Made by a program: the position numbers and the translations under genes. This document shows, in pieces, positions 23,063 through 31,708 of a stretch of DNA of 32,846 bases (positions are counted from its first letter, which is position 1; every line of letters starts with the position of its first letter). Location: the NCBI GenBank assembly GCA_017407515.1, contig JAFQWH010000031.1, forward strand, positions 1 through 32,846, written 5' to 3'. Source of the DNA: Clostridia bacterium. GTDB lineage: Bacteria > Bacillota > Clostridia > UBA1381 > UBA9506. Under the pieces are notes generated by a model. It saw only the letters and a list, made by a program, of their open reading frames with translations. It was not told where the DNA came from and searched no databases.

Positions 23063-24082
23063 TTGAAAACAATGAAGAGATTGATTGTGCTGGCTTGCGT
23101 TTGCGTTTTAATGCTCAGCTTTGCCGGCTGTGGAAAAGTGGAAGTTTTCAGAGAAGTTGCTAAGGTTAATGACCGTGTTATCAGCAAGGAAGAATTTGTG
23201 TTCTATCTGGAAATGGTAAAACAGCAGATGCTGGCAGAAGCGAATGCACCGGATGTTGAAACCTTCTGGGATGGGGAAATTGACGGTGTAAAGGCAAGCG
23301 ATGCTGCTAAAAACAAGGCTTTAGAGGAAATGCTTCGCGTTGAGGTTGCCTGCATTAAGGCAGAAGAAAAGGGCCTTGCACTGTCTGATGCACAGATTCA
23401 GTCAATCCGCAGTTCTATAAAAACAAATGACCGTCAGCAAAAGGAACAGATTAACCAGGTTAAGGAACTGACCGGTCTTTCTGATGACCAGCTGATTGAG
23501 TTGGAGAAAAAGAGTGCTTTAGCAAGCCTCTATGTAAATAGTTTAAGTGCTGAAGATCCGGCTCTGCTCTCACCGTCTGATGAAGAAGTTCAGGCAATGT
23601 ATCAGCAGGAATTTGTTCATGTAAAGCATGTTCTGGTAAAAAATACAGAAGCAGACGGCTCTACCAGTGATGAAATTAAGGCAAAGAAAAAGGCAGTAGC
23701 TGACGATGTTCTTGCTAAGGCTAAAGCCGGTGCTAACTTTGATACTTTAGTGAAAGAATACGGCGAAGACCCCGGCATGACAGAAAAACCCGAAGGCTAT
23801 ACCTTTACAAAGGGTGCTATGGTTCCCGAGTTTGAGGCTGCATCCTATGCCCTGGCTGTTGGCGGTGTTTCGGAATTGGTTGAATCAAGCTATGGCTGGC
23901 ACATTATTAAAAAATATGCTTTGCCTACCTCCGGCGAGGAATATGAAACAGCTATTGCTGCTATTAAGGAAGAACTGTCAGCTGATAAGTTCAATGCAAT
24001 CTTAGATGGCTACAAAGCTGAAATGAACGTTAAAATTCATCAGAACGTAATAGACGGTATTGCCGTTAAAGAATTAAAATAA
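23063..24082 (+). CDS. prsA: PrsA-like foldase lipoprotein (parvulin peptidyl-prolyl isomerase)
   Basis: The 339-residue extracytoplasmic lipoprotein would help exported proteins fold by cis-trans proline isomerisation. The N-terminus MKRLIVLACVCVLMLSFAGC is a signal peptide ending in a lipobox (FAGC). A SurA-like N-terminal chaperone region follows (AKVNDRVISKEEFVFYLEM). The parvulin domain begins at VKHVLVKNTEADG and ends at SSYGWHIIKKY, with FTKGAMVPEFEAASYAL in between. I place the start at TTG 23063, eight bases after AAAGGGAG; the ATG at 23072 is an alternative. It has its own promoter and ends 4 bp before a strong terminator, so it is probably monocistronic. Confidence 0.9.
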   Translation: MKTMKRLIVLACVCVLMLSFAGCGKVEVFREVAKVNDRVISKEEFVFYLEMVKQQMLAEANAPDVETFWDGEIDGVKASDAAKNKALEEMLRVEVACIKAEEKGLALSDAQIQSIRSSIKTNDRQQKEQINQVKELTGLSDDQLIELEKKSALASLYVNSLSAEDPALLSPSDEEVQAMYQQEFVHVKHVLVKNTEADGSTSDEIKAKKKAVADDVLAKAKAGANFDTLVKEYGEDPGMTEKPEGYTFTKGAMVPEFEAASYALAVGGVSELVESSYGWHIIKKYALPTSGEEYETAIAAIKEELSADKFNAILDGYKAEMNVKIHQNVIDGIAVKELK

Positions 24083-24086
24083 AAAA

Positions 24087-24117
24087 ACTGTCTTGCTTTT
24101 GCAAGACAGTTTTTTTT
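24087..24117 (+). terminator. Bidirectional intrinsic terminator
   Basis: ACTGTCTTGC and GCAAGACAGT form a perfect 10-bp stem with a TTTT loop. An A-run precedes and a T-run follows, so it can serve prsA on the plus strand and the membrane-protein gene on the minus strand. Confidence 0.92.
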
Positions 24118-24134
24118 ATGTCTATTGCGTATTG

Positions 24135-24500
24135 TTATTCTTCATTTTTAGGGGTTGCTTTTTTCTGCATAATACCTGCAGCAAAAAAAACAACAGCAAA
24201 AATAAATGATAAAACACTCCAAATCAGTAGGTCTTTAAAACTGCCTACGTTAGCAATTCCTACAATTCCGCCAACTGCATAAAAGCAACCGGCGGTAATA
24301 GAAGCTCCAAAGCTTTTTCTGCCGGCAACGCCAACAATACCTGCTACGAGCATACATAATGCCAAAATAAAACCTGCAGTGCCGCTGACTTCGCCATTTC
24401 CAGCCAGGGTATTACCTACTCCTGCTGCACAGGATTGCAGAGCAATCACTAAAAACAGCACCATACTAACGATACCAATAACTAACTTAGCTGTTTTCAT
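24135..24500 (-). CDS. Small membrane protein of unknown function
   Basis: The 121-residue protein has four hydrophobic segments: KLVIGIVSMVLFLVIALQS, then TAGFILALCMLVAGIVGVAG, a glycine-rich ITAGCFYAVGGIVGIANVGS and LLIWSVLSFIFAVVFFAAGI. A short charged tail (KKATPKNEE) ends it. The first helix ends in LQSC, which could act as a lipobox but is more likely just a membrane segment. I recognise the pattern from small uncharacterised Firmicute membrane proteins and cannot assign a function. The ATG at 24500 has GGTGA five bases ahead; an upstream GTG at 24509 is possible. It follows the lipoprotein gene by about 10 bp, so the two form an operon. Confidence 0.75.
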   Translation of the reverse strand: MKTAKLVIGIVSMVLFLVIALQSCAAGVGNTLAGNGEVSGTAGFILALCMLVAGIVGVAGRKSFGASITAGCFYAVGGIVGIANVGSFKDLLIWSVLSFIFAVVFFAAGIMQKKATPKNEE

Positions 24501-24510
24501 GTTTTTCACC

Positions 24511-24990
24511 TTACCATTCTAAAATAATTTTACAATCTGAGTCCAGGAAATAGTTATCATAGAATTCCAATTCTACATAATTTTCTGCTGAATCCAGTCC
24601 GTATGCCATTTGTCCGGTAGCTTTTCTGCCGGTTGAGATAGAATCAGGATATTCGACACTGACAGGATATGTATCCATAGCGTTATTGTCCTTATCATAG
24701 GCTTTAAAAATCATATCGCTGATATACAGATCATCTTCCTGAGACATATTTTCGTAGCTATATGAAATAATGATAACTCGTTCCGGTGTTTTATCGCTGA
24801 ACTCATTTCGGTCAGCGGTTTCTGTAACACCTGTAATAATCAGTTTATAGTCTCCTTCATCTTTTTTGATGAGGATTTCGTCGCCGATTTTGTAACTTTT
24901 TTCTTCGACAGGCTTTGTTGTTCCACCAACACAAGCACATACGCTAAGAGCCAAACAGCATAATAAGACAAGCAATACAAAACGTTTCAT
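24511..24990 (-). CDS. Lipoprotein with a DUF4352-like immunoglobulin-type domain
   Basis: The 159-residue protein begins with a lipoprotein signal, MKRFVLLVLLCCLALSVCAC, followed by a short linker. The rest looks like an all-beta domain: KIGDEILIKKDEGDYKLIIT, then RVIIISYSYENMSQED and a DKDNNAMDTYP turn. Strand order resembles the DUF4352 family of surface lipoproteins, whose ligand is unknown; this match is from memory and is uncertain. AGGGGGTG stands just before the ATG. It is divergent from the XRE regulator and shares a 129-bp control region with it, so it is the probable regulatory target. Confidence 0.75.
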   Translation of the reverse strand: MKRFVLLVLLCCLALSVCACVGGTTKPVEEKSYKIGDEILIKKDEGDYKLIITGVTETADRNEFSDKTPERVIIISYSYENMSQEDDLYISDMIFKAYDKDNNAMDTYPVSVEYPDSISTGRKATGQMAYGLDSAENYVELEFYDNYFLDSDCKIILEW

Positions 24991-25022
24991 TCTTTCACCC
25001 CCTTATATTTTTAGTTGTTTTA

Positions 25023-25082
25023 GTTATACTATATATAGCTATAACTTATATACAGTATAACATAAACCTCTATAAAAAACAA
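25023..25082 (-). promoter_or_regulatory. Lipoprotein promoter and dyad operator
   Basis: On the minus strand TTGTTT (25077-25082), 17 bp and TATACT (25054-25059) form a promoter for the lipoprotein operon. GTTATACT (25023-25030) and AGTATAAC (25054-25061) are perfect inverted repeats centred at 25042, and one arm covers the -10. TATAGCTATA (25035-25044) is a further palindrome inside. This fits repression by the adjacent XRE protein. Confidence 0.55.
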
Positions 25083-25119
25083 GTACAAATTATATAATTG
25101 TTTTTAAAGGGGTGTTACA

Positions 25120-25437
25120 ATGAATAGAATTAAACAATTACGAGAAGAAATTGGTATGACTCAAGTAAGGCTTAGCATTGAGCTTGAGGTTGCTCAGGAA
25201 ACAATCAGTGCCTATGAACATGGAAAGCATTATCCCAGTGTAGCATCGCTTATTAAAATGATGAAAATCTTTAATGTCAGTATAGATTATATTTTAGGTT
25301 TTTCAGAGGCACGTACTTCTGTTAGCCGGCTTACGGACAAAGAACATCAGTTGCTTAGCAGTTTTAGTCGACTTTCGGACATAAAAAAAGACCTTGCGAT
25401 TGCTTATCTGCAAGGTCTGTTGGATGGTTCTGAGTAA
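25120..25437 (+). CDS. XRE-family transcriptional regulator
   Basis: The 105-residue protein has an N-terminal Cro/CI-type helix-turn-helix (about residues 4-60): IKQLREEIGMTQVRLSIELE, then VAQETISAYEHGKHYPSVAS and NVSIDYILGFSE. The C-terminal 40 residues are helical and may dimerise; no peptidase or ligand-binding domain is present. AAAGGGGTG precedes the ATG. It is divergently arranged with the lipoprotein/membrane-protein pair and is likely to bind the dyad at 25023-25061. Its stop is 6 bp from the convergent yigZ stop, with a possible shared hairpin at 25448-25499 inside yigZ. Function beyond local repression is inference. Confidence 0.88.
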   Translation: MNRIKQLREEIGMTQVRLSIELEVAQETISAYEHGKHYPSVASLIKMMKIFNVSIDYILGFSEARTSVSRLTDKEHQLLSSFSRLSDIKKDLAIAYLQGLLDGSE

Positions 25438-25443
25438 TAAAGT

Positions 25444-26073
25444 TTATACGGCCAGCGGTCTGTACTCTGATTTGAGTATCTCACAAGTACCGCGGCCGTT
25501 TGTTGTTTCGGTGAGTTTTTTCTGAAAGGCCTCCAGCAGGCTTGAACGGATACAAACGGTAACAGAAACGTCCTGACCGAAGTCGGAGTCTTCAGCTTTC
25601 AGATTTTCCTGTTCTAAGAGGTATTGTAAGCGGCCGTAAAGCTCGTAGCTTACCGTAATTTTTACAAGGGTGCAATCCGTCATGACGGAGATAATTCCGG
25701 CATCAACGCCGATTTTAGCGCCTTTAGAGTAAGCTCTGACCAAACCGCCGGCCCCCAGAAGCGTTCCGCCGAAATACCGGGTGACAACAACGCAGAGGTC
25801 GCACAGCTCCTCTTGTTTTAAAACCTCCATCATGGGAAGACCTGCTGTGCCGCCCGGCTCGCCGTCGTCAGAAAAACGGGCAATGTTGTTTTCCCGAATC
25901 ACGTAGGCGTAGGTATTATGAGTAGCGTCGGAAAACTCCTTCCGCATCTCAGCAATAAAGGCAAGAGCCTGGGCCTCTGTGGTAACAGGCCGGACCGTTG
26001 CGATAAACCGTGATTTTTTTTCAACGTGTTCTGCCCGGGCAGGCTGTTTTATAGTTTTATAGTCTTTTTCCAT
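25444..26073 (-). CDS. yigZ: YigZ/IMPACT family protein
   Basis: The 209-residue protein belongs to the UPF0029/IMPACT family. Its N-terminal domain carries KKSRFIATVRPV, then ATHNTYAYVI and the strongly conserved FSDDGEPGGTAGLPMMEVL. VVTRYFGGTLLGAGGLVRAY follows, and a small C-terminal DUF1949 domain ends it. The eukaryotic relative IMPACT affects translational control through GCN1; the bacterial role is not established. The ATG at 26073 has AAGGAGT six bases ahead and lies 4 bp after the hflX stop, so it is the last gene of this operon. Long-range complementary segments at 25448-25499 within its 3' end could be an imperfect terminator for the convergent XRE gene. Confidence 0.92.
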   Translation of the reverse strand: MEKDYKTIKQPARAEHVEKKSRFIATVRPVTTEAQALAFIAEMRKEFSDATHNTYAYVIRENNIARFSDDGEPGGTAGLPMMEVLKQEELCDLCVVVTRYFGGTLLGAGGLVRAYSKGAKIGVDAGIISVMTDCTLVKITVSYELYGRLQYLLEQENLKAEDSDFGQDVSVTVCIRSSLLEAFQKKLTETTNGRGTCEILKSEYRPLAV

Positions 26074-26077
26074 GGGG

Positions 26078-27361
26078 TTACTCCTTATCCTTAAGGTAGG
26101 GCTTGAATCGGTTATATTCCTTTGCGTCCAGCAGCACCTCAACCAGCGTGCCGTCCGGCTCGTAGTCCTCGTTTAAAATCGGGTGATTTTCGTGAAGCTC
26201 GGAGAGCAGAGCTCCCTGTGTAAAGGGAATTTTTAAGGTAAATGCCTGTTTTTTGCCGGGGGCAACGTCTGCAATAGCATCAATTAAATCAGGCAGGCCG
26301 TAGCCCGTATGAGCACTGATGGAAACAGTTCTGGTTGCACCGGGAAGCGAAGCGGGCAGCTCTAAATCTTCAGGTTTTGCATCTGCCTTATTAAAGGCTA
26401 AAACCACCGGTTTATCACCGGCACCCAGCTCTGCTAAAATACCGCTGACAACCTGAATATGCTGCAGATACTCAGGGTTTGAACCGTCGGCAACGTGGAC
26501 GATTACATCAGCTAAGGAAATTTCCTCTAAAGTAGATTTAAAAGCTTCAATTAAGTGGTGAGGGAGCTTGCGGATAAAGCCGACGGTATCAATCATCAAA
26601 ATTTGTCTGCCGTCTTCTAAGCTAAAGCCACGAACGGTTGGGTCTAAGGTTGCAAAGAGCTTATCCTCAGCATATACCTCAGCTCCGGTTAATATATTTA
26701 ATAAAGTAGACTTTCCGGCGTTGGTGTAGCCGGCTAAGGCCACGGTAATGGACTTATCACTCTTTCTGCCGGCACGGAGCAGTTCTCTGTGCTTGCGGAC
26801 TTCAGAGAGAGCCTCCTGCAGATGATGAATCCTGCGGCGGATATGTCGACGGTCGGTTTCCAGCCGTGTTTCACCCGGCCCACGGGTACCAATGCCGGCA
26901 CCTAAACGGGAGAGCTGTGTACCGATGCCCATAAGGCGAGGGAGCATATACCGAAGCTGTGCCAGCTCAACCTGAATTTTACCCTCGCTGGAATGAGCGT
27001 GGCGGGCAAAAATATCTAAAATCAGCATACTGCGGTCAATAACGCGTAGTCCTAAAATTTTCTCTAAGTTCTTAAGCTGAATAGGAGAAAGCTCGCTGTC
27101 AAAAATGACCAGCGTCGCCTCTAGGGACTGGCAGGCGGCAAGCAGTTCTTCCACTTTGCCCTCACCTAAATAGGTGGCGTTTTCCGGGCTGGGACGATTT
27201 TGAATTAAAACACCCACAGTTTCTGCTCCGGCGGTTTCCGCTAACCGGGCAAGCTCAGCAATGGATTCCTCGGTTGTATCCTTTAAGGGGTCGCCGCTGC
27301 CGGTATGCACACCGGCTAAAACGGCACGTTCCTGTTCTTGTTTTGTTTCAACTAAAACCAT
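26078..27361 (-). CDS. hflX: GTPase HflX
   Basis: The 427-residue ribosome-associated GTPase splits stalled or heat-damaged 70S ribosomes. The N-terminal HflX domain includes YLGEGKVEEL, then DSELSPIQLKNLEKIL and RVIDRSMLILDIFARHA. The GTPase G1 is GYTNAGKSTLLN (near residue 210), switch regions include DPTVRGF and MIDTVGFIRKLPHHLI, and FNKADAK is G4. GLGAGIGTRGPGE-like sequence (LGAGIGTRGPGETRLETDRR) joins the two parts. The ATG at 27361 has AAAGGAG five bases ahead. The flavoprotein gene ends 24 bp upstream. Confidence 0.95.
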   Translation of the reverse strand: MVLVETKQEQERAVLAGVHTGSGDPLKDTTEESIAELARLAETAGAETVGVLIQNRPSPENATYLGEGKVEELLAACQSLEATLVIFDSELSPIQLKNLEKILGLRVIDRSMLILDIFARHAHSSEGKIQVELAQLRYMLPRLMGIGTQLSRLGAGIGTRGPGETRLETDRRHIRRRIHHLQEALSEVRKHRELLRAGRKSDKSITVALAGYTNAGKSTLLNILTGAEVYAEDKLFATLDPTVRGFSLEDGRQILMIDTVGFIRKLPHHLIEAFKSTLEEISLADVIVHVADGSNPEYLQHIQVVSGILAELGAGDKPVVLAFNKADAKPEDLELPASLPGATRTVSISAHTGYGLPDLIDAIADVAPGKKQAFTLKIPFTQGALLSELHENHPILNEDYEPDGTLVEVLLDAKEYNRFKPYLKDKE

Positions 27362-27385
27362 AAAAGCTCCTTTCAAACAGTCGCA

Positions 27386-28633
27386 TTATAGTATACCGAA
27401 AACGGTTTCGGCAGCACTTTTTCCGGCAAGATACCCGGTGGAGAAAGCAATTTGCAGGTTGTAGCCGCCGGTGTAGGCATCAAGGTCAATAATCTCTCCG
27501 GCAAAAAACAGACCGGAGACCTTTTTTGATGCCATGGTTTTTGGCACAAGTTCTTTTGTGTTAACGCCACCGGCGGTGATAATCGCCTCGGCGATGGGGC
27601 GGGGACGCTTTACCGTCAGCGTCAGCCCCTTTAAAAGCTGCACCAGGCGGGTGCGTTCTTCTTTCGTAATTTCGTGAACCTTTTTCCGCGGGTCGATTCC
27701 TGAAAGTCGGACGACAACGGGAATCAGTTTCTTAGGCAATAGCTTATCTAAGCTGTTAATAAAATCCTTGTTGATTTCTTCGGAAAAGTCACGGAGAATC
27801 CGGCTGTCAAGCTGTTCAGGGGAGAGAGCCGGCTTTAAGTCAATAGAAATTTGGTAGCGGTTATGCTCGTAGTCACGCAGGTGAGCACTGGCAGACAAAA
27901 CCAAGGGTCCTGATATGCCAAAATGGGTAAACAGAAGCTCGCCGTTTTCCCGATACAGGGTTTTGCCGGTTTTATCCTTGGCTACAAGGCTTACATTTTT
28001 TAAAGATAGCCCCATGGCGTCTTTAGGCCAGCTTTCAACGGTCTCTAAAGGCACTAAAGAGGCTTTTGGTTCTATTACAGAGTGACCGACTGCTTTGGCA
28101 AAACGGTAACCGTCTCCGTCGGAGCCGGTTTGGGGATAGCTGACACCACCCGTGGCAACAATTACAGTTTCTGCGGTAATTTTTTTGCCGTTTGCAAGCA
28201 TAACGCCGCAAGCGTTGCCCTTTTCCGTTATAATCTCTTTAACCTTAGCACCCAGCTGAACGGTGCAGGTTGAAACGTAGTCAGAAAGAGCACGGATTAC
28301 ATCAGAGGATTTGTCGCTGACAGGGAACACCCTACCGCCCCGTTCTACCTTGGTTTCAACGCCCTTTTGCTGCAAAAGGGCACGCATATCTTCATTATTA
28401 AAGGTAGAAAAGGCACTGTACAAAAACCGACCGTCACCGGGAATCTGGCTCATAAATTCAGAAATCGGTGCGGCGTTTGTCACGTTGCACCGCCCTTTGC
28501 CGGTGATGAACAGTTTTTTTCCTAATTTATCATTTTTCTCTATGAGGCAAACCTTCGCACCATAGGCTGCGGCTGTGCCTGCCGCCATAAGTCCGGCGGC
28601 ACCGCCGCCGATTACCAATACGTCAAAATCCAT
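27386..28633 (-). CDS. BaiN/HI0933-like NAD(P)/FAD-dependent oxidoreductase
   Basis: The 415-residue flavoprotein has VLVIGGGAAGLMAAGTAAA at the N-terminus (FAD dinucleotide fold), then KKLFITGKGRCNVTNAA, the HI0933-family signature. ATGGVSYPQTGSDGDGYRFA is in the middle, and GLFFAGEIIDLDAYTGGYNL near the C-terminus is the second FAD contact. Relatives are annotated as aminoacetone oxidase-like or BaiN-like enzymes; the substrate cannot be read from sequence. The ATG at 28633 is preferred, since an upstream in-frame TTG lies directly on the GAGTGA site. It is first in the minus-strand operon with hflX and yigZ. Confidence 0.88.
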   Translation of the reverse strand: MDFDVLVIGGGAAGLMAAGTAAAYGAKVCLIEKNDKLGKKLFITGKGRCNVTNAAPISEFMSQIPGDGRFLYSAFSTFNNEDMRALLQQKGVETKVERGGRVFPVSDKSSDVIRALSDYVSTCTVQLGAKVKEIITEKGNACGVMLANGKKITAETVIVATGGVSYPQTGSDGDGYRFAKAVGHSVIEPKASLVPLETVESWPKDAMGLSLKNVSLVAKDKTGKTLYRENGELLFTHFGISGPLVLSASAHLRDYEHNRYQISIDLKPALSPEQLDSRILRDFSEEINKDFINSLDKLLPKKLIPVVVRLSGIDPRKKVHEITKEERTRLVQLLKGLTLTVKRPRPIAEAIITAGGVNTKELVPKTMASKKVSGLFFAGEIIDLDAYTGGYNLQIAFSTGYLAGKSAAETVFGIL

Positions 28634-28672
28634 GGTCAATCACTCTTTTAACAGGTTTTTTCTTCTTTCTTT

Positions 28673-28701
28673 AGTATAACAGACGGGGCTTTTTTTATCA
28701 A
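28673..28701 (-). promoter_or_regulatory. Sigma-A promoter of the flavoprotein-hflX-yigZ operon
   Basis: On the minus strand TTGATA (28696-28701), 17 bp and TATACT (28673-28678) lie 40 bp ahead of the flavoprotein start. Confidence 0.75.
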
Positions 28702-28788
28702 TATTAAGGAATTTAAAGAAAAACGGAGAAATCTAAAGAAAACAAAAGAGTAGGAGGTGTAATTTCAAAAATTGACGTCGCATAATAT

Positions 28789-28817
28789 TTGCCAAAAAGT
28801 GAAATATTGAGTAATAT
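28789..28817 (+). promoter_or_regulatory. Sigma-A promoter of groESL
   Basis: TTGCCA (28789-28794), 17 bp and TAATAT (28812-28817) place the transcription start just before the CIRCE operator, the usual geometry for HrcA repression. Confidence 0.65.
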
Positions 28818-28827
28818 ATATCTTGTG

Positions 28828-28854
28828 TTAGCACTCAACACAAAAGAGTGCTAA
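28828..28854 (+). promoter_or_regulatory. CIRCE operator (HrcA binding site)
   Basis: TTAGCACTC, nine bases, then GAGTGCTAA: an exact match to the CIRCE consensus. It lies between the groESL promoter and the groES start, so the operon should be repressed by HrcA and released on heat shock. hrcA itself is not in the window. Confidence 0.98.
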
Positions 28855-28857
28855 TAA

Positions 28858-29184
<327 letters not shown>

Positions 29185-29188
29185 TTAA

Positions 29189-30832
<1,644 letters not shown>

Positions 30833-30859
30833 GATAGGCCAAATAAAAAACGGCACAGA

Positions 30860-31053
30860 CCGCACAAAGCATACCATTATCATGATAATGGTTAGGCAAG
30901 CGTTTTACAAATTAAAAGTAATGAAGGAATTCGCTTTAGCGAATTCCTTTTTTATATGCTTTGTGCTTTGAATAAACTTCGCCTCTTGCTGTACCTGTGT
31001 ACAGCGTCGGGACTCAGTTTATCCAATCTGCACCATTTTTTTGTTTGGCCGAT
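30860..31053 (-). repeat. Structured repeat element, copy 2 (inverted relative to copy 1)
   Basis: Read on the minus strand this matches copy 1 at 1164-1372. The conserved block is 30957-31033. The inner hairpin GCTGTAC/GTACAGC (30988-31005) differs from copy 1 by two compensating pairs. The second hairpin GGAATTCGC/GCGAATTCC (30926-30947) also covaries with its counterpart. The closing stem is CACAAAGCAT with ATGCTTTGTG, and inside it lies the perfect 20-bp palindrome ACCATTATCATGATAATGGT (30873-30892). Flanks 30843-30859 and 31054-31070 are the identical direct repeat ATAAAAAACGGCACAGA. No gene is seen here. Confidence 0.8.
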
Positions 31054-31069
31054 ATAAAAAACGGCACAG

Positions 31070-31104
31070 AAAAACAGCTCCTGTCATTGATAGGAGCTGT
31101 TTTT
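31070..31104 (+). terminator. Intrinsic terminator of groESL
   Basis: AAAAACAGCTCCT (31070-31082) and AGGAGCTGTTTTT (31092-31104) make a perfect 13-bp stem with a nine-base loop, the T-run being part of the right arm. It is separated from groEL by the repeat element. A smaller hairpin, CGGGCGG/CCGCCCG, follows within 31124-31147. Confidence 0.85.
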
Positions 31105-31161
31105 AATATTTGAATTTATGTACGGGCGGTGCTTTATTCCGCCCGAATTTAGTGTAACGGT

Positions 31162-31347
31162 TTATTCTCCGGTAACAATAACGCTGACCGGGCAGCCTTC
31201 TGCCGCTTCTTTTACTGCTGCCTCAAGGTGTTCGTCCGGCTGCGTGAATACCTCTGCTGTGCCGTCTTCTTGTTGACGAAATACATCCGGGCAGGTGCCG
31301 TAGCAAAGTCCGCAGGCAATGCAGCCCTCAATAATTGTAACGTTCAT
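31162..31347 (-). CDS. [4Fe-4S] ferredoxin
   Basis: The 61-residue protein is a small low-potential electron carrier. GCIACGLCYGTCP gives Cys9, Cys12, Cys15 and Cys19, and GCPVSVI gives Cys52. In single-cluster ferredoxins of this length the ligands are the first three and the distal cysteine, so Cys9, 12, 15 and 52 probably hold one [4Fe-4S] cluster and Cys19 is an extra residue; this is inferred from family knowledge. The ATG at 31347 has AAAAGGGG upstream. It stands alone on the minus strand between the groESL terminator and the tRNA promoter. Its redox partner is not evident. Confidence 0.92.
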   Translation of the reverse strand: MNVTIIEGCIACGLCYGTCPDVFRQQEDGTAEVFTQPDEHLEAAVKEAAEGCPVSVIVTGE

Positions 31348-31448
31348 ATTGTTTCCCCTTTTCACGCTATGATACCTCTATTTTTCCTCTTTTTCCTAAA
31401 AGTTATACGCAAGGAGGGGTGGAGTTTTTTGAAAAGGAAAATAATCTA

Positions 31449-31477
31449 TTGACAAAATCAGGGCATCATAGTATAAT
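31449..31477 (+). promoter_or_regulatory. Consensus sigma-A promoter of tRNA-Thr
   Basis: TTGACA (31449-31454), exactly 17 bp, and TATAAT (31472-31477): a perfect consensus promoter 33 bp before the tRNA, typical of stable RNA genes. Confidence 0.95.
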
Positions 31478-31510
31478 AATTGATGGTTTCATGCGTACAA
31501 TTTCATACTT

Positions 31511-31586
31511 GCTGGTGTGGCTCAGTCGGTAGAGCAGCTGATTCGTAATCAGCAGATCGTCGGTTCAAGTCCGATCACCAGCTCCA
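31511..31586 (+). tRNA. tRNA-Thr (anticodon CGT)
   Basis: The 76-base cloverleaf has acceptor arms GCTGGTG/CACCAGC, D arm GCTC/GAGC, anticodon arm GCTGA/TCAGC with loop TTCGTAA, and T arm GTCGG/CCGAT with loop TTCAAGT. The anticodon CGT reads ACG (Thr). The discriminator is U and the CCA end is encoded. It has its own promoter and terminator. Confidence 0.97.
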
Positions 31587-31590
31587 AAAA

Positions 31591-31616
31591 AGCACCCTTA
31601 AAAGGGTGCTTTTTTT
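31591..31616 (+). terminator. Intrinsic terminator of tRNA-Thr
   Basis: AGCACCCTT and AAGGGTGCT pair perfectly over nine bases with a two-base loop, followed by a run of T. It begins four bases after the tRNA CCA. Confidence 0.93.
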
Positions 31617-31708
31617 GGCTTTCTCAGTAGGAAACTACTAAGTGGAGCAAAGTGTGCTTTGCTTTGAGGCACAACACCTTATTTTTTGTCCTTTACTATA
31701 TAAAAACA

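Noticed and set aside
25391-25420. Terminator at the end of the XRE gene from the AGACCTTGC/GCAAGGTCT repeat
   Set aside because: The repeat is inside coding sequence, has a 12-base loop and no T-run after it.
28752-28812. Short leader peptide before groESL (AGGAGGTG followed by a TTG frame of 12 codons)
   Set aside because: It lies upstream of and across the groESL promoter, so it would not be on the groESL transcript.
30873-30892. Fur box
   Set aside because: The hexamers are arranged ATTATC then GATAAT, the reverse of the order in the Fur consensus, and no iron-related gene is adjacent.
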